Shown piece by piece: positions 7,591 to 14,024 of a DNA stretch of 14,983 nt (positions within the stretch are counted from its first letter, which is position 1; each line of letters opens with the position of its first letter). Source of the DNA: JBAYJY01 sp041664945 (GTDB lineage: Bacteria; UBP15; UBA6099); the NCBI GenBank assembly GCA_041664945.1, contig JBAYJY010000106.1, forward strand, positions 1 through 14,983, in the 5' to 3' direction. A program made the translations under genes and the position numbers. The notes under the pieces were generated by a model that was given only the letters and a program-made list of their open reading frames with translations, was not told the DNA's origin and searched no databases.

Positions 7591-8811
7591 ATGAGATTGA
7601 TGAAAAGTATCATGGCGGCGATTCGAGATCCCGATAGAATAAAATCCGGGATAGGCCGGCGGATGCAGGCGTTGAGTTTAGCGCAAGGCGTTCGGTCACG
7701 CGATAATGCAAAAAAAGGGCCGGTCGAGGTTCAGATCGGAATAAGCAATCGTTGCAATAACCGTTGTGTAACTTGCTGGCCGCACAAGAAAAACCAAGAA
7801 GCGATCTTAACAGATAAGTCGGCGAACATTTTCTTCGAAGGCAATTCCGGGGAAGTATTTAACAGCGCGGATATGCCGCTTGATGTTTTCGAGGCTGTCG
7901 CTGCAGATCTTAAGAGGATAGGCACGAAAAGAATATATCTCATAGGCAAAGGAGAGCCTCTGCTGAATCCTCATTTCGTTGAAATAGCGTCGATAGTCAA
8001 AGATGCTGGAATGATATGTTTCGTGAGCACTAACGGAGTTCTGCTAAGTCCGGAAATTATGGATCAGCTTATAGACATCGAGTTGGATGAACTAAACATA
8101 TCGCTAAACGCAGCATCTCAGGACATATACGAAAAGTTTCACAATCAACACAAGCAGGACGGGCTGCGAAAGATTTGTGAATCTGTTACTGCTGGAACGG
8201 AAAAGAAAAGACGACTCGGCAAAATAAAACCGGTGATATCATTTTCATTTGTAATCTCAAGCTTGAATTCACATGAAATACTCGATATGGTCCGTTTATC
8301 CGTGGAATGCGGCGTTGACAAGGTTAACATCGCCCGCTTGTACGCGTTCGACTCATTTTCAGATTTGCTGATGACGGAGGAACAGAATGAAGTGTTCAAC
8401 AGCAGACTCGGCGAAGTAAGGAGCCTGTTGGACGCGAGAGGCATCGCTCACAATGTTTCGAGCTATATTCGGCAATCTCAATATGCGCCGGACGCGCTGC
8501 ATCCGAGCGAAAATTACATAAGAAAATACCCCTGTTACGCCGGATGGACATTTTGCGTGATATACGCCGATGGAACGGTAAGTCCATGCTGCAGTTCATT
8601 TATAAAACTCGGAAATGTTAATGAGCAAAGTTTTCGAAAGATTTGGAATGGCGAAAAATATGGAAAGTTTCGAAACAGCGCTCTTTCGCTGCCGAAACTG
8701 ACAGGAAATGTGCCGGGTTGTTTATGCGACAGATGCGGGTATATAAATACTAATGCCGAATTCCACGAGCTTCTGAAACCCTATCGGGACATAGGTTACT
8801 GCAAGTTGTGA
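7591..8811 (+). CDS. Radical SAM/SPASM-domain protein
   Basis: This protein of about 406 residues has the canonical radical SAM motif C55-NNR-C59-VT-C62 (CX3CX2C). It also has GKGEPLL (119-125) as a variant of the usual GGEP motif. The C-terminal SPASM region (about 315-382) contains C315, C322, C333, C334, C377, C379 and C382 around YADGTVSPCC, LGNVNEQSFRKIW and CLCDRC, so one or two auxiliary iron-sulfur clusters are expected. Proteins of this layout are frequent in surface-glycan loci but mostly lack an assigned reaction. About 30 extra residues lie between the Cys motif and the next conserved segment. I chose ATG 7591 because GGTGAT is suitably spaced; GTG 7579 is possible. The gene is visibly more AT-rich than those before it, for example 16 G/C in the 60 bases at 8221-8280. 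Its stop overlaps the start of a 36-codon ORF. Confidence 0.92.
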   Translation: MRLMKSIMAAIRDPDRIKSGIGRRMQALSLAQGVRSRDNAKKGPVEVQIGISNRCNNRCVTCWPHKKNQEAILTDKSANIFFEGNSGEVFNSADMPLDVFEAVAADLKRIGTKRIYLIGKGEPLLNPHFVEIASIVKDAGMICFVSTNGVLLSPEIMDQLIDIELDELNISLNAASQDIYEKFHNQHKQDGLRKICESVTAGTEKKRRLGKIKPVISFSFVISSLNSHEILDMVRLSVECGVDKVNIARLYAFDSFSDLLMTEEQNEVFNSRLGEVRSLLDARGIAHNVSSYIRQSQYAPDALHPSENYIRKYPCYAGWTFCVIYADGTVSPCCSSFIKLGNVNEQSFRKIWNGEKYGKFRNSALSLPKLTGNVPGCLCDRCGYINTNAEFHELLKPYRDIGYCKL

Positions 8812-8918
8812 TAGGAAACGGCGAGCGGGCCGGTATTGCCAAAATCGTAAGGCGGGTCGGGGATGTGTTTTCCCGTCGAATAAAACGGGCGCGCAATATA
8901 TTGTTAATCGGAGAATAA
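8808..8918 (+). CDS. Small basic protein, 36 codons, bridging the radical SAM and flippase genes
   Basis: This frame fills the gap between its two neighbours exactly. It opens with GTG overlapping the radical SAM stop (GTGA at 8808-8811). It closes with TAA overlapping the flippase start (TAATG at 8916-8920). The peptide begins VIGNGERAGIAKIVRR and continues GDVFSRRIKRARNILLIGE. It is strongly basic with a pattern suited to an amphipathic helix, and has no Cys. I do not recognise it. Overlaps at both ends are the usual signature of translational coupling, but a Shine-Dalgarno sequence before the GTG is lacking. The alternative is that it is the displaced C-terminal tail of the radical SAM protein, reached by a -1 shift at TTG-TGA or separated by a recent one-base change. 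Chance occurrence is also possible for so short a frame. Confidence 0.45.
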   Translation: MIGNGERAGIAKIVRRVGDVFSRRIKRARNILLIGE

Positions 8919-10450
8919 TGACCAAGTCCGGCAGATATTACGATAAACTGGTGAAGAACGCCGGATTCAATTTTGCCGGATATTTTATTACTTTTCTTCT
9001 TAATTTTTTCTCATTGCCCTACATAGTCGGCAGGCTCGGCGACAGCGCATACGGGGTTCTTGCGCTGACCGGCTCCGTTCTCGGCTATCTCGCGTTTCTG
9101 GACATAGGAATGAGCAGCTCCCTTATAAAGTTTGTCTCTGAGAGCCATGCGCGGGGCGAAACGGAAAGAATAAGAAAGCTCCTCAATACGTCTATCATAT
9201 CAAACAGCGTTATGGGTCTGATCGGAGGCATGGCGCTATATTTACTCGCTCCCTTGCTGGCAACGCGAGTTCTGCATGTGCCGGCGGCGCTCACGCCCTC
9301 CGCGATAACAGTTTTCAGAATCACCGCATTCACATTCGTATTGAACATGGTGTCGAGCGCCGCCGGATCGCTGCCGGCGGCGCTGCAGATGTTTTTCCTT
9401 TCGAATTTGATTCGCACTGTTTATGGAGCGGTAAGCGTTATTGTCACCGTAGTCGTGCTTTATGCAGGGTATTCGATAATGGAGGTCGCGGCGACAGGAG
9501 CGGTTTTGACTTTTGCGGTCATGGCTATCAATATCCTGATTAATAGACGCCTCGTTCCGGGATACAAGCTGCTTCCTGAGTTCGACCGCGCGGCATTTTC
9601 CGCGCTTTTGCGGTTTGGCGTTTTTACTCTGATCCACAAATTAAATGGAATTCTGCTCGTTCAGTTCGACAGATTCCTGATAGGCCTGTTTTTGCCGATC
9701 GGCGCTCTCACTTTTTATGTTGTGCCCGCGATATTCAGCGGTTATATAATGCGGCTCCCGCAGATTGTGATCCAAGTGATGTTCCCTCTTGTGTCAGAGA
9801 TTAACGCGGTGCATGGCCAAGCGGGCGAGGCGTTGAAGAATATTCACTTGCGGGCAAGCAAGTACTTCATTATGTACAATTTGCCACTAACCGTGATTTC
9901 CATTGTTTTGGCGAAATCGATACTTCTTCACTGGATGAACCCGATGATGGCATCGCGCGGCGCGGGCGTCATGGCCGTTCTATCCGCGGCTTACCTCGTC
10001 GCCTCATTGGCTTTCGTGCCGAGCGTCATTCTAAACGGCGTCGGAAAGCCGGAAGTGAACGCATACATCTCGATGTTCACTGGGGGCATCAATCTTGTTT
10101 TATGCCTGATCCTGATACCTCGTCTGGGAATAATTGGGGCCGCATACGCTGTCCTGATTTCGTCATTGGCGACGGCGCCTCTGTTTGTTTTCTGGGTTCA
10201 ATATCGTTACATCGGGACGCGGTTCAGGGAGTATATAATCAGCGTTCTCGCCAGGCCGATTTTGATCGGCGTGGCAACTGGTTGGGCGCTCGAGCTTTTT
10301 GCTCCTAAATCGATGGGCGTTTTCGCGCTTCTCGGAATCTGCGCGGTTTACACCATAATATATTTCACGCTTTGCCTGCTGGCTGGAGTGATTGATCGTG
10401 AGGACAGGGATCGTCTTCTTGCATTCTTAAGAAGCCGGATAAAACGGTGA
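8918..10450 (+). CDS. Wzx-like polysaccharide/lipid-linked oligosaccharide flippase
   Basis: This 510-residue, strongly hydrophobic protein has about 12-14 membrane segments and belongs to the MOP (multidrug/oligosaccharidyl-lipid/polysaccharide) exporter superfamily. It opens with NAGFNFAGYFITFLLNFFSLPYIVGRLGDSAYG, broken here by its first helix, a start typical of O-antigen and polysaccharide flippases. A second RFGVFTLIHKLNG segment near residue 230 begins the second half. This pseudo-duplicated layout is normal for the family. Its role would be to turn undecaprenyl-linked saccharide across the inner membrane. The start is well supported by CGGAG about 5 nt before the ATG. The start also overlaps the stop of the preceding micro-ORF. 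No Wzy polymerase is visible in the window. Confidence 0.9.
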   Translation: MTKSGRYYDKLVKNAGFNFAGYFITFLLNFFSLPYIVGRLGDSAYGVLALTGSVLGYLAFLDIGMSSSLIKFVSESHARGETERIRKLLNTSIISNSVMGLIGGMALYLLAPLLATRVLHVPAALTPSAITVFRITAFTFVLNMVSSAAGSLPAALQMFFLSNLIRTVYGAVSVIVTVVVLYAGYSIMEVAATGAVLTFAVMAINILINRRLVPGYKLLPEFDRAAFSALLRFGVFTLIHKLNGILLVQFDRFLIGLFLPIGALTFYVVPAIFSGYIMRLPQIVIQVMFPLVSEINAVHGQAGEALKNIHLRASKYFIMYNLPLTVISIVLAKSILLHWMNPMMASRGAGVMAVLSAAYLVASLAFVPSVILNGVGKPEVNAYISMFTGGINLVLCLILIPRLGIIGAAYAVLISSLATAPLFVFWVQYRYIGTRFREYIISVLARPILIGVATGWALELFAPKSMGVFALLGICAVYTIIYFTLCLLAGVIDREDRDRLLAFLRSRIKR

Positions 10451-10500
10451 ATTTGCGAATATATCAAAATTGTAATTATCAAGTTATTTTTATGGTGTTC

Positions 10501-10522
10501 TATAATAAATCTGTGGTAGAAT
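10501..10522 (+). promoter_or_regulatory. Candidate promoter(s) for the second methyltransferase gene
   Basis: The 115 bp between the flippase and the methyltransferase are AT-rich. They contain TATAAT at 10501-10506, a perfect -10 with only weak -35 matches upstream. They also contain TGGTAGAAT at 10514-10522, an extended -10. Either would give a leader of roughly 35-55 nt before the ATG at 10566. I cannot choose between them. Confidence 0.35.
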
Positions 10523-10565
10523 AGAAGATGTAGTATTTACGATAAGAAAGCATTGAGATTGAAAT

Positions 10566-11294
10566 ATGTCAGAATATGAAAAGTATTACAATCTTGAATA
10601 CTCGAAGGTCCATCTGGATCTTGACGAGCGGTCAAACAGTTTCGAGAAAATCGAACAGGTATGGACTGAAACGAAACCGAACATGACTGCGCTCGACATT
10701 GGGTGCGGCGCTGGCAGCGTTACAAACGAACTTGTGAAAAGAGGCCATCAGGTATTCGGTATTGACATAATGCACGAGGCGGCTCGCAGGGCTGAAAGCA
10801 AGGGTTTGCTCACTGTAATGCAGGATGTTTCACAGGGAATACCATATCTTGATGAAAGCTTCGATGCGGTAATAGCGTTGGATGTCATCGAGCATCTTTT
10901 CGACCCGTTCCACTTCATGGCTGAGGTTCGCCGCGTCATGCGCAAGGACGCATATTTCATTTTAGAAGTGCCTAACCATTTCGATCTTCCACAGCGCATA
11001 AACATGCTCATGGGGCGTGGAATCGTTCATCATATTCTCAATCAGGTTGGCGTAAAAACCGACGCTTGGCATTTCTGCCACATTAGGTTCCCTATGATGA
11101 ATGAAACAATGAAACTCGTTGAAGAAACCGGGTTCGAAATTCAAAAGTTGCATTGCACGATGTTGAAGCCATGGGATTTTCATAAATGGAATTACCCGAT
11201 GCAGAAATACCGAATTCGAAGGATACTCGCTGACCGCTATCCAAGCCTGTTTGCTGCTTCATTCAAAATGAGATTGATAAAAAAAGGCAATTGA
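10566..11294 (+). CDS. Class I SAM-dependent methyltransferase (second of three)
   Basis: This 242-residue protein has motif I LDIGCGAG (43-50), the ribose-binding acid D67 in FGIDIMH, YLDESFDAVIALDVIEH (94-110) and the later strand YFILEVPNHFD. It fits the UbiG/Methyltransf_11-like group. The N-terminal ~35 residues (EYEKYYNLEYSKVHLDLDER) precede the core and resemble the short lead segment of sugar or lipid methyltransferases. No strong Shine-Dalgarno sequence is seen. AT-rich non-coding DNA lies on both sides, so it is probably transcribed on its own, unlike the tightly packed genes upstream. It is only distantly similar to the other two methyltransferases by eye, so it is not a recent duplicate. 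The acceptor is unknown. Confidence 0.9.
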   Translation: MSEYEKYYNLEYSKVHLDLDERSNSFEKIEQVWTETKPNMTALDIGCGAGSVTNELVKRGHQVFGIDIMHEAARRAESKGLLTVMQDVSQGIPYLDESFDAVIALDVIEHLFDPFHFMAEVRRVMRKDAYFILEVPNHFDLPQRINMLMGRGIVHHILNQVGVKTDAWHFCHIRFPMMNETMKLVEETGFEIQKLHCTMLKPWDFHKWNYPMQKYRIRRILADRYPSLFAASFKMRLIKKGN

Positions 11295-11390
11295 CTTCTT
11301 TTTAATCAGTTGAAGAATCTATTAATTTTATATACTGACAGAATAACAAAATATCAATTATGGTAATAAGTAAATACGGAGTCTGATGAA

Positions 11391-11453
11391 GTGAAGATGC
11401 TTATAATAAATCCAGATGGATTTCTGATTGTTGGGCGCCGAAAATATTGCTAA
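11391..11453 (+). pseudogene. Possible remnant of a B12-binding radical SAM-like gene start (20 codons)
   Basis: A GTG at 11391 (or ATG at 11397) opens a 20-codon frame, MKMLIINPDGFLIVGRRKYC with the initial GTG counted as Met, ending at TAA 11451-11453. GGAG lies at 11378-11381. The pattern KxLxINPDxF is the usual first strand of cobalamin-binding/radical SAM proteins and some related enzymes. Nothing recognisable follows, so it may be a truncated gene start or a chance match. The rest of the 200-bp gap between the two methyltransferases (11295-11494) is AT-rich, and I see no other gene in it. Confidence 0.25.
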
Positions 11454-11494
11454 AAAATAATTTAAATAAAAATAGCGGATTTAGAGGGAGATAG

Positions 11495-12328
11495 TTGGAT
11501 ACGCGAAAAGGCGAATTGCTAAGAAAATTTATAAGAATGCACCCGCATAGGCCCGACCATGCTCTTTTCAGGGCTGAGGAAGCGATTCGTCTTATGAAAT
11601 ATTCTATTTATCCGTTGGCGCTTGATCTGGCTTGCGGCGATGGAACGTTCGGTAGCATATTGCTTTTGCCGGGCGCAGTTGGCGTTGACCTTAATTCCGT
11701 TGAGTTGGCAAAAGCGGACATCAATGGCGACTATTCTTTGTTAATAGCCGCGAACGCAGGCGCTCTTCCATTTGGAAACGGAGTTTTTCAGACTGTCTTG
11801 AGCAATTGTGCGCTCGAACACATGGATAATGCCGCGCAAGCAGTGTCTGAAATCGCTCGCTCGCTTGCGCTTGGCGGGACTTTCATTTTTACGATTCCTC
11901 CTGATTCATTCAAGGATATTTTATTTCCATACAGAGCGCTTAAAATAGCGCGCTTTGACGCCGCCGCTGAAATCTATTTCAAACGAATGCGCAAACGAAT
12001 GACAATTGCCAACTTGATGGGAAAAGAAGAATGGATTCAGTTGCTTAATGAGAACGGATTTGAAGTTGTTGAATCCGTTCCATATCTGCCGGGTTCTTCA
12101 GGCATAGTGTGGAGTTTCTTATTTCATTTAATGTCCGCGCGGGTTCCTCTTCCCGGGCGCTGGAAACAAGACGGCGTGTCATTTCTTTTAAAAGGTTTTT
12201 TAAAACACTTGCCGCGTTCATTGTATGAAAATTTGATTTATGCTTTCCTAAGCAGATTCATTTTAAGGGAAGCGAAAAAGGACGAGCCTTCAGCGGGAAT
12301 TGTTTTTTATGCAATAAAAAAGGTCTGA
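11495..12328 (+). CDS. Class I SAM-dependent methyltransferase (third of three)
   Basis: This 277-residue protein has motif I LDLACGDGTFG (43-53), the acid D65 (GVDLNSVE), NAGALPFGNGVFQTVLSNCALEH (86-109 region) and GGTFIFTIPPD. This is the Methyltransf_11 order. The start is a TTG at 11495, preceded by GAGGGAG (11484-11490). The codon directly before it is TAG, so no longer start is possible; ATG 11537 is the fallback. The ~100 residues after the core contain a hydrophobic stretch (GIVWSFLFHLMSARVPL) and a second one near the C-terminus (LYENLIYAFLSRFIL), which may hold the protein against the membrane or a lipid-linked substrate. It converges on the glycosyltransferase gene, with only 13 bp between stops. 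Confidence 0.88.
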   Translation: MDTRKGELLRKFIRMHPHRPDHALFRAEEAIRLMKYSIYPLALDLACGDGTFGSILLLPGAVGVDLNSVELAKADINGDYSLLIAANAGALPFGNGVFQTVLSNCALEHMDNAAQAVSEIARSLALGGTFIFTIPPDSFKDILFPYRALKIARFDAAAEIYFKRMRKRMTIANLMGKEEWIQLLNENGFEVVESVPYLPGSSGIVWSFLFHLMSARVPLPGRWKQDGVSFLLKGFLKHLPRSLYENLIYAFLSRFILREAKKDEPSAGIVFYAIKKV

Positions 12329-12341
12329 TGTTTTTGTGTAT

Positions 12342-13550
12342 TCAGAGGGTTTTATCCCTATAAAACACGATCGCTTTTTCAAAATATGAAAGCAGCGCTT
12401 CTACGGAATGCGCCGGGTTCCATTTTTTCGCGGCATTTTCACGCGCTCGCGCGCCGAGCCGGTCACGGAGTTCGGGCGACTCCAGCAAACGCATGACTGA
12501 GGCGGCGAATTCCGCGGGATCGCGACGTGCGAGAAGTCCGGTCTCTCCGTCAACGATTGTTTCCACTACGCCGCCTTCGGCGATCCCGACTGTCGTGGTT
12601 CCACACGCCGCCGCTTCCAGAGGAACGAGTCCGAAAGGCTCCATTACCGGCGCATAAACGACAAGAGTGGCGCTGTTGTAAAGCTCCAAGAGTTTCTGTT
12701 CGTCAACACCGACCTTGATCTCGAGCTGCACTCTCTTTTCAATGGCGAGTTTTTTCAGTCGTGCGGCTGCGTCGGAGTCTTCGGAATCGGCGACTATGAC
12801 GAAGCTGTAATCCTTGATATTTTTCACTTTTGAGAGCGACTCGATCAGAAATGAATGTCCTTTTTTCGGATCAAGACGCCCGACTGTCAATATGATATTT
12901 TCACGCTTTATTCCGAGGGGTTTGAATTTTCCGGAGTCCACTGAGAGATAGCAGACGCGCCCCTCGATTCCATAAGCTTTTTTTATCGCTTTTTGTGAAT
13001 ACAATGAGTTTACAAGGAGCAAATCAGCTTTTTGCGCAGCCAATTCTTCAAGCTTTTTCTGTTTATCAAAATATAGATTCCAAACGGCATTTCTGACGGT
13101 GGATTTCAGCCCGTCATCAGGCCAGCGCTCTTCTTGAAGCAGCGGTTCGTAATGACGGCGCGACGGTTCCTGACAGTAATAAACGCTTGGAATATTCAGA
13201 TAGCGCAGAACGAGAGGCGTTCTTGCGATCCGGCAGTGATGGACGAATGCAAGGTCGTATCCGCCGGCGCTGATGTCTGCTGCGATTTTGCGGCAGAGAG
13301 CGTCGAGCCGGTCGAGATCACGCATTTTGATAAAAGCGTTTTCGATATAAAAGAAACTATGTTTGCCGGGAGTGAAATCATAAACTTTCTTATTTTTGAT
13401 AAATTCATCGATAGGCAGGCAATCGAGCGCGGCGGTCGATAAGGTGAACAGATCAATGTTGTGTCCGAGTCGATTTAAACCTGAGGCGAAGTCGCGCATC
13501 GCGCGTTTCGCGCCGCCCGGCGGCAGGTTGTCGAATAGAGCAATTTTCAT
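12342..13550 (-). CDS. GT4-family glycosyltransferase
   Basis: This 402-residue protein of GT-B fold would transfer a sugar from a nucleotide donor with retention of configuration. The N-terminal half starts MKIALFDNLPPGGAKRA, with the glycine-rich acceptor-side loop. The C-terminal half has ILTVGRLDPKKGHSFLIESL, then VVYAPVMEPFGLVPLE, where E304 and E312 form the EX7E motif of GT4 enzymes. It ends with GTTTVGIAEGGVVETI and TGLLARRDP, the donor-binding segment. No membrane helix is seen, so it probably works at the cytoplasmic face of the membrane. The Shine-Dalgarno sequence is weak. The gene lies 27 bp downstream of a degraded GH38-like gene on the same strand and converges with the third methyltransferase. 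Donor and acceptor are unknown; mannose is only a guess from the neighbour. Confidence 0.94.
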   Translation of the reverse strand: MKIALFDNLPPGGAKRAMRDFASGLNRLGHNIDLFTLSTAALDCLPIDEFIKNKKVYDFTPGKHSFFYIENAFIKMRDLDRLDALCRKIAADISAGGYDLAFVHHCRIARTPLVLRYLNIPSVYYCQEPSRRHYEPLLQEERWPDDGLKSTVRNAVWNLYFDKQKKLEELAAQKADLLLVNSLYSQKAIKKAYGIEGRVCYLSVDSGKFKPLGIKRENIILTVGRLDPKKGHSFLIESLSKVKNIKDYSFVIVADSEDSDAAARLKKLAIEKRVQLEIKVGVDEQKLLELYNSATLVVYAPVMEPFGLVPLEAAACGTTTVGIAEGGVVETIVDGETGLLARRDPAEFAASVMRLLESPELRDRLGARARENAAKKWNPAHSVEALLSYFEKAIVFYRDKTL

Positions 13551-13577
13551 TGGCGCCTAATTGATGTTAACAGAATC

Positions 13578-13792
13578 CTAAAAGAAAATCTTCACCGTAA
13601 CAATTTTATATGGCTCGACGGCAAGAGTCGCCGCTCCTTCGCAAACCGGCAAATCAGATATTTCGCGCTCCATGAAATCGCAGAGGGCCGCGCGACAGCG
13701 CTGCGAAAAGAGGCGCATCGTTTTGGAGTATTCCACCAGGTTATATCAATATGCGACGTGTTGATATAAAATACTTCTTTAATGGAAGCCAT
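13578..13792 (-). pseudogene. Collapsed GH38-like alpha-mannosidase gene (N- and C-terminal ends only)
   Basis: From ATG 13792 one frame reads VFYINTSHIDITWWNTPKRC and then ASFRSAVARPSAI. It resembles the first ~40 residues of GH38 enzymes, where the HxD of the SHxDIxW motif binds the catalytic zinc and a TPxxCxxxR..PA string follows. A second frame ending at TAG 13578-13580 reads CDFMEREISDLPVCEGAATL then AVEPYKIVTVKIFF. It resembles the last ~35 residues of the same family (CxFxERx...P.EIVTxK). GH38 proteins are normally about 800-1000 residues, so some 800-900 codons are missing. The frame changes around 13680-13700. No Shine-Dalgarno sequence precedes the ATG. The 66-codon frame from 13792 to 13592 is open but would yield only the N-terminal part plus out-of-frame sequence. 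A non-functional remnant is the best reading. Confidence 0.6.
13741..13769. repeat. 9-bp inverted repeat inside the GH38 remnant
   Basis: TTATATCAA (13741-13749) and TTGATATAA (13761-13769) are perfect arms around an 11-bp centre. They overlap the codons for the YINTSHIDI segment of the remnant. It may be a chance result of coding the related Ile/Asp-rich sequence twice, or a dyad operator now upstream of the glycosyltransferase gene. Confidence 0.35.
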
Positions 13793-13946
13793 ATTTTATT
13801 ATTACTATCAATATTAAAATAATCAATCCGCTCGAACCGCTCGAAATCGCACAACACAGCGAATAAATAGAGTATTTGTTAAAAAGTGTCCTTGTGCGCG
13901 ATTGTGATGATGTTAACAAACCTAAAAAACAAAGTTTAATACTTTA
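13793..13946. other. AT-rich non-coding region between the GH38 remnant and the efflux promoter
   Basis: I see no gene here in any frame. On the minus strand TTGATT and TAATAA spaced by 16 nt just before ATG 13792 could be the old promoter of the GH38/GT4 pair, now the most likely place for transcription of the glycosyltransferase to begin. The evidence is weak in such AT-rich DNA. Confidence 0.35.
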
Positions 13947-13974
13947 TTGACAGGCGGAATCAATTAATTATACT
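13947..13974 (+). promoter_or_regulatory. Strong sigma70-type promoter of the efflux gene
   Basis: TTGACA (13947-13952), a perfect -35, is followed by a 16-nt spacer and TATACT (13969-13974), one base from the -10 consensus. Transcription would begin near 13981, giving a leader of about 44 nt that contains the palindrome and the Shine-Dalgarno sequence of the TolC-like gene. Confidence 0.7.
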
Positions 13975-13984
13975 TTTCCAAAGT

Positions 13985-14000
13985 GACCGACCGGTCGGTC
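13985..14000. promoter_or_regulatory. TetR-type operator palindrome
   Basis: GACCGACCGGTCGGTC is a perfect 16-bp palindrome placed just after the predicted transcription start. A bound repressor there would block initiation or escape. Palindromes built on ACCGACCGGTCGGT are typical targets of TetR/AcrR-family repressors, which often control efflux genes. No TetR gene is in the window; it would be expected beyond the right edge or elsewhere. Confidence 0.65.
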
Positions 14001-14024
14001 GGCGAGCAGTAATCGGAGGGACAA

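Noticed and set aside
8872..8889. CCCGT/ACGGG inverted repeat before the flippase, considered as a terminator.
   Set aside because: Only a 5-bp stem with an 8-nt loop, no U-tract, and it falls inside the coupled micro-ORF.
8722..8925. Minus-strand frame of 67 codons across the radical SAM/flippase junction.
   Set aside because: It is antisense to the radical SAM tail and the coupled micro-ORF and has no recognisable features.
12349..12366. Perfect 7-bp hairpin (GTTTTAT/ATAAAAC, 4-nt loop) between the convergent genes, considered as a terminator.
   Set aside because: It lies inside the last codons of the glycosyltransferase, the stem is nearly all A/T and no clear U-tract follows; too weak to call.
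13592..13792. The 66-codon minus-strand frame as a real small gene.
   Set aside because: Only its first ~40 residues look protein-like (GH38 N-terminus); the rest overlaps a different frame that carries the GH38 C-terminus, so it is better explained as a remnant.
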